A program made the translations under genes and the position numbers. This document shows positions 1 to 11,016 of a DNA stretch of 64,000 nucleotides, piece by piece (positions within the stretch are counted from its first letter, which is position 1; every line of letters begins with the position of its first letter). The DNA is from Piliocolobus tephrosceles (taxonomy: Eukaryota > Chordata > Mammalia > Primates > Cercopithecidae): assembly GCF_002776525.5 (NCBI RefSeq), contig NC_045441.1, positions 132,963,768 to 133,027,767 on the forward strand, given 5' to 3'. Under the pieces are notes generated by a model. The model had not been told where the DNA came from. It saw nothing but the letters and a program-made list of their open reading frames with translations, and ran no database searches.

Positions 1-1309
1 AAGGAAAGCAAAGGGAGAAGAGCAGCATAGATCTTGCTGAGAAGCCTGAAGAAAATTCCCCTAACTAGAAAGGCACAGAAGGTGGCCCCAAAGAAGAGGA
101 GAGTCCAGCCTGTACCCATTCGGCTAAAGGGTAAATGGAGCAGTTCATTACCCAAGATATCTGAAAATATTCTACTGGCCTGGGATCTACCAGTGGTGCT
201 CAATGCAGATAATAGACATTTGTGTGGAAACCATACCAGGTGTTCATTGATGGAATTTTTGTTTCACTCCTTACCAATAGCTGAATAAACATATGCTTTG
301 AGGAGGAGGTGGTTGATGGTAAAGGATGAGGGAAGGAAGTTGGTTTTGTTTTCATCTTAGCTTTTAACAGTGTCATGGAGATTTTAACATGTGCCTTACA
401 TTTTAGTCTTTAGAAATCTTCAGAGAACTTAACTTTTAAAATAATTCTGCTGAATTCATATATTTTGAGTGTTGTGTTAAAAAGAAAAATAATAACTGAC
501 TTGAGATGAATTTAAAATTTAAAAGTAATCTTGCTTCTTTGGTATTTGTAATGTATTGTCAGATACGGTCACTGGAAGATTTATGAATAGAAATGCTGGT
601 TGAAAGTTGGAGATTTTATAAAATGTTGATAAATATGTTTTTCCAGCATCAGTAGTTTTCTAGTATATGGTTCTGCTATCTATATATTTAGGAAATTTGA
701 AGCATAAAACTTTGGAAACATCTTGGATGTTCTAGCCAGACTGTACTTGTTGACGTTTCTTGGGTACCATTTCTTGGGATACTTATCAGAAGCCAAGTAA
801 GTACTTGAGGATTGTTTTCATTAAATTAGTACTTTGCTCCCCTGTTCAAAGACAGATTTTGAATGGTTATAAATTATTGCCCCTGCTGAAATCACTTGGT
901 ATTATTTTTCTCACTGTAAAGGTTAGTATTACAAATTTCAAAACTATGTATTTGTGCCTTCTTGGTAAATACAGCACATCCAATCAAATGTAAACATATT
1001 TCAAACATCAGTTTAATTCAGCTTAGGTTTTCCCAAAACCCTGGTTAAATCATGAGACCGTTGGATTTTTTTTTTTTTTTTTTTCTGAAAGTTTTCTCCT
1101 TTGATTCACAGAGGTCTCAATTATATCTTATTCTAGCTTAGAGCTGTGTGTGTGTGTTTGGTGGGGGTTTTTTGTTTTGTTTTGTTTTATTTTTAGTTTC
1201 AATCTTTGCAAATTAAAGAGGGCCAGAAAAATGTGGCATCAAGCAAGCAGATAAAGATAAGATTATGAGAGAAATTGCTAAGTGTGCCTAGCTTTAATAA
1301 GTATTTTCT
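1..1309. other. Unassigned AT-rich sequence with an unrecognised 84-codon open frame
   Basis: An open frame at 34-288 (+) encodes a basic, lysine/arginine-rich peptide that I do not recognise. It is open to its left edge and is followed by about 1 kb of AT-rich DNA that reads like a 3' untranslated region, so a processed pseudogene is possible but unproven. There are short T-rich runs at about 1068-1084 and (TTTTG)-like sequence near 1170-1190. No gene is called here. Confidence 0.3.
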
Positions 1310-1625
1310 GGCCGGGCGCAGTGGCTCAAGCCTGTAATCCCAGCACTTTGGGAGGCCGAGACTGGCGGATCACGAGGTCAGGAGATCGAGACCATCCTGG
1401 CTAACATGGTGAAACCCCGTCTCTACTAAAAAAAAAAAAAAGACAAAAAACTAGCCGGGCGAGGTGGCGGGCGCCTGTAAGTCCCAGCTACTCGGGAGGC
1501 CGAGGCAGGAGAATGGCGTGAACCCGGGAGGCGGAGCTTGCAGTGAGCTGAGATCTGGCCACTGCACTCCAGCCTGGGTGACAGAGCGAGACTCCATCTC
1601 AAAAAAAAAAAAAAAAAAAAAAAAA
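1310..1625 (+). mobile_element. AluY of Old World monkey type (AluYR-like)
   Basis: Full-length Alu from GGCCGGGCGCAGTGG to a long A tail (1602-1625). A target-site duplication AAGTATTTTCT flanks it (1299-1309 and 1624-1634). The right arm reads GAGATCTGGCCACTGCAC and the left arm CTCAAGCCTG; these differ from human AluY and match my memory of macaque AluYR subfamilies. The element is little diverged, so the insertion is young. Confidence 0.9.
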
Positions 1626-3090
1626 GTATTTTCTTCTTTTTCCTGAGAAGGACTTAAAGAAATTATGGTATACTTAGAATTATTGAACACATACTTACTG
1701 TCCACACAAAGCTACAAATTGTGTGACCCATTTTACTTACCTGAAAAGTAGAGAAATGGCTTCTGCATCAGGATAAAAAGGGGATGGACCAAAACAAAAA
1801 CTAAATATTTCTTATATTCAATGCATTTAAAGTATCCCTGTAATTAACAGAGTGAACATATTAGATACAAAACCTTGTGTAAGAGGCTGACTTTTCCAAA
1901 TAAACTTCTTTTATGGGAAAAAAATGTACATTTCTCTCTGTTGAAAGAAAAGAAATAAAAGCCAGAGTGATAACTTAAAAATGAAGCTGCCACCCACCGG
2001 AGAGGAGGACTGGGATAGAGTCCAGCATCAACAAGTAAGTTTTAATTAGGTCTGATTAAGCACTTCCCTCTAGGAGGCCATCCTAAACCATTTCTTCCTG
2101 CATCACAACCCTGTTTATTTGAGGCGCAGCAGGAAGTTTATACTTCACAGGTGGTCTTTCTTTGTCTTGGTTTTTATCTCCATTTGGCTTACATATCTGA
2201 GCAAATTACTCACCTCCTGTGATTCCAAAATCAACCCCAAAGTGATATTACAAAGTTATCGTCATGAAAATGTGATCAGATGATATGTAGCCAAAACAGT
2301 AGGGAGCAGAGATTTATAGAGTTGTGTCAGATATTTAATAGAAAAAAATATTTTTATTTTTATAAAATTTTGATGTTTAAGGTATTTTCAACCTTGTAAA
2401 ACTTAGTTATCCATTATTTTGCACTCTAAATAAATGTTTATTTTCATACAAACTTTGTTTATTACTTTGTGTTCTTTTTCCTCAAGGGTACCTCATAAAT
2501 TATCTGTTTCATACCCTGCAAAATCTGAATGTATCTTTGCCTTAATTATTTAAATCATAAATTTTTCATTTTCTCCTGGATCATTTCCATAAGCACAAAT
2601 TTGATATGCCTTTGCCATCTGAAGGAAAAAAGAACCTCCTTAAGACCACATCATGCCTACCACTTGAGAATAAATCATTTTTAGATTTAAAATAATAGAC
2701 CACACTATGCATCACCTTACAGACATGGTCCCATTTCACTATGCTCCTTTACATAGAGATTCCCTGAAGGAAATAACTGCACCTTTCACTCTCATGTTCT
2801 CCCCTTCCATCACTCCCCACGAGGTGCAAATTAAAGAAAGAAAAAATAAAATTAAAAAGAAAAGAAACAAGCTTTCCTGTATTGGGCTGACTTATCCCAG
2901 AGGCAGCAACAGGCACAGCCTAGACCTAGGAAAAGCCTCAACAAACACTATGTGAGGAACTAGGACACAAAGGAATGTGCTCTGGAGACTCTTCCAGCAC
3001 TCCCTCAACATAGGAAGGAGAAAAACAAATTTTCCTTTTTCTTATGGTATGAGTTATAGATTTCTGTTCTCTGTAAGTAGTAACTTTTAA
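1626..3090. other. No gene recognised; one exon-like stretch at 1981-2038
   Basis: Mostly AT-rich unassigned DNA. At 1981 an ATG opens 18 codons of balanced composition that end directly at a consensus-like donor GTAAGT (2035-2040). This resembles a short first coding exon, but no partner exon was identified and chance is a fair explanation. The open frame at 2707-2955 is lysine-rich and has no recognisable content. Confidence 0.3.
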
Positions 3091-3099
3091 TTTTCTGTT

Positions 3100-3525
3100 T
3101 TATCTAAGTGGTACAGTGAAGGTCATGAGCTGTCTGAGCAGGCCTGAGCAACAGCCACCTGGGCATCATAGCGAAGGTTATGAGATAAGTCCATGCAAGA
3201 TGCTAGAGCAAACCCTAGATAACAGCCAGCTGGGCTGTGTAACAAAGGTCATATGTAATTCTGGGTTATGACCTGTCACAATTTGATTAACTGCCTTTCT
3301 TCTGCCTCTGTATCCTTGCTTTCATGCCTGTACACTTCATGCCACTGTAAGCTTGTTTCAAGCTAACCCACCCCCTTTCCAAGGTATGTATACAAGTCAA
3401 GTGCTGTCTTTGTTCTTGGCCCAGTGTTTGGATGTTAAGTCTGCTGGATCTGAGTGCACTCAGTAAAGATCCTCTGGTATTCACCCCGTGGTCTCTCTAG
3501 TCCTCCTGATTCCTGCTAAACTAAG
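3100..3525 (+). mobile_element. Endogenous retroviral LTR relic (class I-like)
   Basis: The 3' part has LTR architecture: CTTTCC then AAGGTATGTATA-like U3 sequence, a run up to a near-consensus polyadenylation signal (AGTAAA near 3461), and a terminal CACCCCGTGGTCTCTCTAGTCCTCC-type U5 stretch. No paired LTR or internal region is present, so it is a solo or truncated LTR. Family name not assigned. Boundaries are approximate. Confidence 0.55.
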
Positions 3526-3599
3526 ATTTTGATCCCACCATTTGCCCAAAATCACTAGTGTATAAATCACTAGAATTTTTCATATTGCTAAAACCAATG

Positions 3600-4040
3600 G
3601 TCAATTTCAGTCCTCACCTCACTCAGCCTCTCTAGCAGAATATGATACAGTGGATCCCACATTATCCTTGCATTCCTGTTACCTCATTAGAAAGTTCTCA
3701 GACTCCCATGCAGAAGCCACATTCTCTTTTAGATGTCTGTATATTAGATGATTCACATTCAATCTCAAATCCAAGTACACTAATATCCAAGCTGATCTCA
3801 TCTAATTTTATAATATCAGTAAACACTAAGGACTCCCAAATTATACACACCCAGAACAGCTCCAGTATCCAACTGCCTACTTGATAACTCTAGATTTTCA
3901 CATATCTAAGCAAGTCTCTACTTTTACTCCCCCCACCAAAATATTCCTCTTTATTATCTTAATATATGGCATAGTTTTTATATCCTTGTTTCCTCCATTT
4001 TCCTCATTACATATTCAATCCATAATAAGCAAATTGTATT
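3600..4040 (+). mobile_element. L2-like (CR1 clade) LINE relic
   Basis: Pyrimidine-rich, strongly diverged sequence of the kind typical of old L2 3' regions. The open frames at 3642-3884 and 3881-4087 fall within or across it and are not credible genes. Assignment is by general resemblance only. Confidence 0.3.
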
Positions 4041-4639
4041 GTCTCCACATGCAAAATGTTGATTTTAGAAGCTGTGTAGAATTATGAAAAGAATACCTGC
4101 TGTGAAAAATTCAAGAGCTTCCTAAGCAAAAAAATAAAAATAAAACTATTTTTCAGTGTTTGAATCTCAACTTTCATGACAGATAAGCTTTGATTGAGTG
4201 TTGGACACTGTGTTTGGAAAACTGTAGGGGTAATTTGAGGCTCTCCATAATGTTATCCTCCTCAAGAAATGATTTATTTGACTTCTAACAAGCAATTATC
4301 TAGGAGCTACTTTATGAAGTGTTTTTAGTTTTGTAATTTCTCCTTACTCCTAGAGAAGACTACTTTAGAAATCCCAGCTGACTATATAGCTATTTAGAAA
4401 AGATCTGTTCCTTAATAAGCCTGGAAAGGCAGCTGTTGCTTTCTCAGTTCTTTGAGTCTACCATAAGTTCTGCCTGTTTTCTTAGTCTCTTGACCACTGT
4501 TACTCCGTAACATTGGTTTTAAAGCATTTTTCAATTTTATGATTCATGGTAAAAACAATTCCAAAGAAATATAGACATTGACACTATCAGACTTAACTAT
4601 AAAATAACTGATTAACATATTAACATGTTTAAGAAAAGA

Positions 4640-5100
4640 GAAACCATGCTGGAGAATATTATCAAAAATCTGGAGTCTACTAAAAGGAATCAAATAGTGT
4701 TTTTAAATTTAATTTTTTAAAATAAAATTAACAGTCTCAATAGCAGACTAGAGAGAACTGCAGGGGATTTGTGAAGTAGAAGATAAGTCAGTAGAAAATA
4801 ACCTGATTCAGGGGAGAAATAAAAAAAGAAGAAAAATTCAAAACAGCCTTAGTGATTTATGGGATATGCTAAAAAGGTTTAACATTTGGATCATGATGAA
4901 AAGGTCTAACCTACTTGTACTTGCAGACTCAAACTGAAAGAAGAAAGAGAATGGAAAAAAGAAATTTGTAAGACATAATGGTGAAACATTTTCAAAAATT
5001 TAATAAAGTCATCAAAACACAGATGCAAATCTCAAACGGGAAAAGCACAATAGAAACATACCTAGGTGTATCAGAGTAAAACTGCTGCGAACCAAAGGTA
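4640..5100 (+). mobile_element. L1M fragment, ORF1-proximal region
   Basis: Diverged sense-strand L1 text: AGACTAGAGAGAACTG, then GAAGATAAGTCAGTAGAAAAT, and at 5050-5095 a stretch corresponding to the L1 ORF1 segment reading 'ACCTAGG..ATCA.AGT.AAACTGCTG..AACCAAAG'. Probably the same old insertion as the L1M remains from about 6480 onward. Frame broken throughout. Confidence 0.5.
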
Positions 5101-5108
5101 ACACAATC

Positions 5109-5438
5109 TTTCTTTTTCTTTTATTTATTTATTTTTGTGTGAGTGTGTGTGGGGGGGACAGAATCTCACTCTGTCCCCCAAACTAGAGTACAGTGGCACA
5201 ATCTCAGCTCACTGCAATCTCCATCTCCCTGGTTCAAGCAATTCCCCTGCCTCAGCCTCCCGAGTAGCTGGGATTATAGGCGCATGCCAACACTCCTGGC
5301 TGACTTTTTTGTATTTTTAGTAGAGACAGGGTTTCACCATGTTGGCCAGACTGGTCTCAAACTCCTGACCTCAGGCAACTTGCCCACTTCAGCCTCCCAA
5401 AGTGCTGGGATTACAGGGGTGAGCCGCCGCACTCAACC
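5109..5438 (-). mobile_element. AluS, reverse orientation
   Basis: Complete Alu in reverse: a T/A-rich tail at 5109-5135, the right arm CTCACTCTGTCCCCC, the central A-rich region as TTTTTTGTATTTTTAGTAGAGAC, and the left arm ending in GTGAGCCGCCGCACTC. It is moderately diverged. The open frames 5135-5320 and 5143-5466 are Alu translations. Confidence 0.9.
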
Positions 5439-6480
5439 ACAGTTTTTCTTTTTAAAGTATTCATAGAAAGAAATAAAATTATCTTTAAAGAACCAAGATA
5501 GAAGCAAAATGTTTTCTTCCCTGAAGGAGGATCGGAAATCTCTCTGCTCCTACCATAAGCCTTGCAAACAAAATCAACATTTGTTTACCTCTGGGGAAAG
5601 GTCAGAAAGCCTTCATGCCACTTGTCCAGACAAAAGTGAGTTGCTACTGAGGGAAAAGTAGAAGTAAAAGCAGTTTGCTCTTAGGGAAGAGGTAGAAATC
5701 CATTCAAGCTAGGATCCTGCCCTGCTACTAGGAGTCCACTAGGAAAAGGGCAGAAACTCCCACCCATGACCAGTCACAAATAAAAAGCAGAGTCTGGCTG
5801 CCATGACTGGTGAGATGAGGTAGGAACACCAGTTCCCAAGTCTCAGGTTTACAGGGCCTCACTAGGATGGAGGCTGGATCAGGGAAAACAAGAATATCTT
5901 TGTCCCTGTCACAAGCCTTGCACCAAGTGAAAATCAACAGCACCTATTTCTGGGAAAGAAGCCAAAGTATGGAGATATCTTTTATTACAAAGGCAATGAT
6001 ATGCTTGGTAAAATTTGGGTAGAACAGGAACACTGATTAAAATCTCCTATTTAGGTTCAACAAAGCATCAATTGTTCATGGTTGGAAGATTTTGAAATCT
6101 GTGGATCACCGAAAGTAATTGTAGTAACAGTACCCAAAACACCTCAACCACTTACACACATAGTCTGACAGAAGGACCAGCACCCCATTTTTAAGTATAA
6201 AGAGTCTATAGCCCAGTCTCTACTGTTCTTTTACCAACAATTTCCAGCATTTAATAAAAATTACGTTTCAAAAGCAGCAAGAAAATACCTACTCTTTGTT
6301 AAGTGAAAACATTCAAAAGAATCAGAACCAGGAATGATCTAGACTGGATCTATCTATTAAACAGGAATTTTACCATAACTATAATTAGGATATAGCAGAA
6401 AACATAAGCAATGTGCATAAGAACATGAGAAATTTTAGTAGAGCAATAAAACTGTTTCTTAAAAAAGTAAAATAGAAATT
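5439..6480. other. Unassigned sequence, no gene seen
   Basis: Contains several GGGAAAAGG/GGGAAAGG-CAGAAA motifs recurring at irregular spacing (for example near 5592, 5650, 5686, 5735 and 5955), suggesting a decayed tandem or an old repeat. The open frames here have no recognisable domain. Confidence 0.3.
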
Positions 6481-7454
6481 CTGGAAACAAAAAACACAAC
6501 AAAAAGTATATTATTTCTTTGATGGGGTTAAGGCTGACTATTACACAGGGAAGAGTCAGTGAACATGAGGTTATGGAAACAGAAATTATCCCAACTGGAA
6601 TAAAAAGAGAAGAGTAAGTGGATAAAAATAGAACAAGCTGTACAACAACATAAAACAATCTAACAGATGTTTAATTTGAGTCTAAGAAGAAGAGAGAGTA
6701 ACAAGGCAAATGAAATATTTTCAGATATCATGGCTAAAAGTTTTGCAAAATCAATGAAAGAAATCCCAGATTCAATAAGCTCAGAGAATCATAAGCAGGA
6801 TAGAGAAAGAAAATCATATTCAAATTGCCAAAACTCAGATACCAAAATAAAATCTTGAAGATATGCATAGAAAAAGAAATATTATATACACATACAAAGA
6901 TAAAATGACAACTCACCTATCATCCGAGATGAGGCACAGCATAAGACAAAGGAGGACACCTTTAAAATGCTGAAAAGAAAAACAAAAATCTAATCAGGAA
7001 ATCTATACATAGTGAGAATTTCTTTCAAATATGAGCATGGAATACTTTTTCAGATAAACCAAACTGATGTACTTTATCGCATGTGAGTGCACTACAAGAA
7101 ATATTAAATGAAGTTCTTCAGGAAGAAGAAATGTGATACCAAATGGAAATTTGAACCTACAAAAGAAATCAAGAGTGCCAGTGATGGCAAAAATAATGAA
7201 GGTAAAAAATATTTGTTTTTATTATTCGTAAATAAGAACTGACTGAATGAAGTAAAAGTAGTAACTGTATTGTAGAGTAAAAGTAAATGTATTGTGGAGT
7301 TTATAACACACTTAGAAATAAATGCCAACAACAGTAGCACAAAGATGAGAGGGAAAAAAATGGAAGTGAACCATTGTAATCTTTTTACACATTTTGTAAA
7401 GGACTATAATATTATTTAAAATTGGACTATGATAGACTAAATATTTATGTTTTA

Positions 7455-7734
7455 GGCTGGGCATGGTGGCCCATGCCTGCAATCCCAGAACTTTGGGAGT
7501 CTGAGGTGGGTGGATCACCTGCAGTCAGGGGTTTGAGACCAGCCTGGCCAACATGGCAAAACCCCGTCTCTACTAAAAATATAAAAATTAGCTGGGCATG
7601 GTTGTGGACACATGTAATCCCAGCTACTCAGGAGGCTGAGGCAGAAGAATCACTTAAACTTGGGAGGCAGAGGTTGCAGTGAGCTGAGATTGCACCATTG
7701 CACTCCAGCCTGGGCCACGAGAGCAAAACTCCAT

Positions 7735-7765
<31 letters not shown>
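7455..7765 (+). mobile_element. AluS
   Basis: GGCTGGGCATGGTGGC to a 31-base A tail. A short duplication GTTTTA flanks it (7449-7454 and 7766-7771). The left arm (GATCACCTGCAGTCAGG) and right arm (AGATTGCACCATTGCACTCC) fit the S subfamilies. The open frame at 7422-7682 is an Alu translation. Confidence 0.88.
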
Positions 7766-7769
<4 letters not shown>

Positions 7770-8747
7770 TAAAATACAGAGCAACTACTAAACACATTTC
7801 AACAAAGGTATAACTAATAAGCCAATATTAGGTATAAGATGAAATTAATAAAATTAATAAAAAGGTAAAAGTGTAGAAAAAGAAAACAAAAGCAAAAGCA
7901 ACAACAAAACACAAATAGCAAAGTGGTACACTTAAATACAACTTCATCCCCTAATAGCGGTAAAGGTAAATAGTCTAAAACACAATGATTAAAAAGCAGA
8001 GAACAACATGTAGAATTGAAGAGAAAGACCCAACTATGTGCTCTCTACAATCAATCAACTCATTTTTAATATAAAAAATAAATTGATTAAATGTAAAAAG
8101 ACAATGAAGATCTACCATGCAACACTGTGTCAGACAGCTGGAGAGACTATAATAATTTCTAATAAATTCCCATAAGAAGGTATATTACCAGAATTAAAGT
8201 AGGATATTGTATAATAACGGAGTTGATTTTTCAAGACAATATAATAATTTTAATAATCTAATAATAGCACTAAAAATACAGAAAGAATAAATAGACAAAC
8301 CCATCATTATTAGTGGAGATGTTAACATAATTTTCTCAGTATTTGATAGATCAAGTAAACAATAAGAAAGTCAGCAAATATATGGACGACCTGAACAATA
8401 CCATCAACCAGGTTAACCTAATTGACATTTTTGTAACATTCTACTCAGCAATAGAAGACTACAAATGTCAACACATTTGAAATTGAAATTATACAGAATA
8501 TTTTCTTTTAACACAATGATATTAAATTAGAAATAAGGAACAGTGATATTAAATAAGAAATAAGGAATAAACCAAAACCTATGGAAAAAACCCAAATGAA
8601 TGAAAGTTAAACTCTATACTTCTAATTAATCAATAAGTCAAAGAAATCACAAAGAAAATTAGAAAAAGATATTTCAAATTGAACAAAAAACAGAGCTTAG
8701 AGAAAAATATGAAGCACTAAATGCTTTTGTTAGAAATATCTCAAGTC

Positions 8748-9043
8748 GGCCGGGCGCAGTGGCTCAAGTCTGTAATCCCAGCACTTTGGGAGGCCGAGAC
8801 TGGCAGATCACGAGGTCAGGAGATCGAGATCATCCTGGCTAACACGGTGAAACCCCATCTCTACTAAAAAAAAAAAAAAAAACTAGCCGGGCGAGGTGGC
8901 GGGCGCCTGTAGTCCCAGCTACTCCGGAGGCTGAGGCAGGAGAATGGCATAAACCCGGGAGGCGGAGCTTGCAGTGAGCTGAGATCTGGCCACTGCACTC
9001 CAGCCTGGGTGACAGAGCGAGACTCTGTCTCAAAAAAAAAAAA
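8748..9043 (+). mobile_element. AluY of Old World monkey type (AluYR-like)
   Basis: GGCCGGGCGCAGTGG with CTCAAGTCTG and the right arm GAGATCTGGCCACTGCAC, as in the copy at 1310. The target duplication GAAATATCTCAAGTC / GAAATGTCTCAAATC (8733-8747 and 9044-9058) is nearly perfect. It is inserted into the old L1M. Open frames on the minus strand here are Alu translations. Confidence 0.9.
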
Positions 9044-9662
9044 GAAATGTCTCAAATCAATGACTCAGAGTTTTGTCTTATGAAACTAGACTGAAAAGAT
9101 AAAACTAAAGAGAAAATGCAGAAGAAACAAAATAAGATAAAAAATGATGAGGGAAAACAGAAAAATAGTAGAGAAGTTTAATGAAACCAAGAGCAAGCTT
9201 TGAAAAGATCAATAACATTGAAAAATCCCTAGTTAGACTGATCAAGAAACAAAGAGAGAAAACACAAATAAGGACACATACAATTAAAGAGAACACGTCT
9301 CTACAGATCCTGCAGACATTAGAAACAATACTAAGGTAATAGTTTAATAGCTTTATACCGAAAATTCAAAGAACTTGAATGAAATAGTTAAATTCCTGAA
9401 AAGTCAAAAGCTGCCAAAGCCCACATAAGAGAAAATAGGTAGCCTGACTCCCTATCTATGAAGGCAATTGATTTTGTGTTTAAAAATCTTCTTGTGGAAA
9501 AATCCAGGTCCAGATGGCTCCACTAATGAATTCTACCAAATATAAAACGATAATATAGTACTACTTCTACACAAGTCTTTCAGAAAATAGAAAAGAATAC
9601 TGACTATATTATTTTATGAACCCAGATTTACCTGAAGACAAAACCATATATATAAGAAAAGA

Positions 9663-9960
9663 GGCCAGCCAGAGCGGCTCACACCTGTAATCCCAACAGT
9701 TTGTGAGATCAAAGCAGGCAGATTGCTTCAGCCCGGGAGTTCAAGACCAGCCTGGGCAAAATGGCAAACCTTGTCTACAAAAATACAAAAAAATTAGACA
9801 AATGTGGTGGGATGCACTCGTAGTTTCAGCTACTCAGGAGGCTGAGATGGGAAGATCACTTGAACCTGGGAGTTTGAGGCTGCAGTGAGCCATGATTGTG
9901 CCACTGCACTTCCGCCTGGCAACAGAGCGAGACACTGTCTCAAAACAAACAAACAAACAA
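9663..9960 (+). mobile_element. AluJ
   Basis: A clearly older Alu: the left arm has AGATTGCTTCAGCCCGGGAG and the right arm GGGAGTTTGAGGCTGCAGTG and CCATGATTGTGCCACTGCAC, both features of J subfamilies. The tail has decayed into (CAAA)n at 9944-9960. Inserted in the L1M. Confidence 0.85.
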
Positions 9961-10581
9961 TCAAGAGCAAAACAGTCCAATAACCTTCATGGACACACAA
10001 ACATTCTTAATAAAATATTAGCCAATCAAGTCCATCAAGTTACAAAAATATAATAGATTATGACCATGGGGAGTTTATGCAGGAAATGCAATGTTGATTA
10101 AACATCCAAAACTAATTCAAATCAACGTACTTTGTTTATCAACAGACTAAAAGGAAAAACCAATTGATCATCTTAATAGATGCAGAAAAGACAGTAAATA
10201 TAATTCAATATTCATAAATGACAAAGATTCTAAGACTAGTTATATAAGATACTCTTTAACCAAGGATGGTGTCTAACGAATAACTTGCAGCTAACAACAG
10301 CTAACATGATGAAAAACTAATTTTCCTCTAAGACTGAAAATGTGACCTGTATGTTTATGCTCATCATTTCTCTTCAACTGAAAGTCCTAGCCAAAATCAC
10401 AGGGTTCGGAAAAAATAAATAATAGGGATACAAATGAGAAAGAAACAAAATAAAACAATTTTAAATTTCAGGCAATGTTATTATATACATAAAACATAAA
10501 GACTCTACATACATATATATACGCAGTAGACATAAAAGAGTTTGGCAAGGTTGCAAGTGGCAAAGACAATATATAAAGTAA

Positions 10582-10612
10582 ATATATATACACACACACA
10601 CACATACACATA
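10582..10612. repeat. Short (TA)n(CA)n microsatellite
   Basis: Alternating TATATA followed by CACACACACACA with small interruptions, inside the 3' remains of the L1M. Confidence 0.8.
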
Positions 10613-10680
10613 CAAATAAAAAACCATCATTAATGAACTAAGGAATTCCATTTCTTCATAACTCCATAAAAACAACTAAT

Positions 10681-11005
10681 GAGGCCGGGTACAGTGGCTC
10701 ATGCCTGTAATCTCAGGACTTTGCAAGATCGAGGCAGGTGGATCACGAGGTCAGGAGTTTGAGACCAGCCTGACCGACATGGTGAAATCCCATCTCTCCT
10801 AAAAATACAAAAATTAGCCACCATGGTGGTGAGGTGCCTGTAATGCCAGCTACTCAGGAGGGTGAGGCACGAGAATCACTTGAACCTGGGAGCCAGGGGT
10901 TGCAGTGAGTAGAGATTGTACCACTGCACTCCAGCCTGGGCAACAGAGCAAGACTCTGTCTCAAAAAAACAAAAACAAAAACCAAACAACAACAACAACA
11001 ATAAT
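10681..11005 (+). mobile_element. AluS
   Basis: A complete Alu with a perfect 11-base target duplication AAACAACTAAT (10670-10680 and 11006-11016). The tail is a complex (CAAAA)/(CAA)n tract. The body carries many substitutions, in agreement with an S-age insertion. Confidence 0.88.
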
Positions 11006-11016
11006 AAACAACTAAT

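Larger units (their letters stand above)
6480..10669 (+). mobile_element. Old L1M/HAL1-type LINE, broken, with three nested Alus
   Basis: Sense-strand L1 text can be followed in order: the ORF1-ORF2 region (TTCTTCAGGAAGAAGAAATGTGATACCAAATGGAAATTTG around 7113-7155), the ORF2 endonuclease region (TTGATAGATCAAGTAAACAATAAG..., 8343 onward, and CTAATTGACATTTTTGTAA), the ORF2 segment at 9495-9600 (CCAGATGGCTCC..AATTCTACCAAATA), and the reverse transcriptase segment at 10140-10240 (GATCATCTTAATAGATGCAG). All frames carry stops. Alus at 7455, 8748 and 9663 interrupt it; the one at 10681 follows. Outer limits are uncertain. Confidence 0.6.

Noticed and set aside
9944..9960. (CAAA)n as an independent microsatellite
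   Set aside because: It is the decayed tail of the AluJ at 9663.
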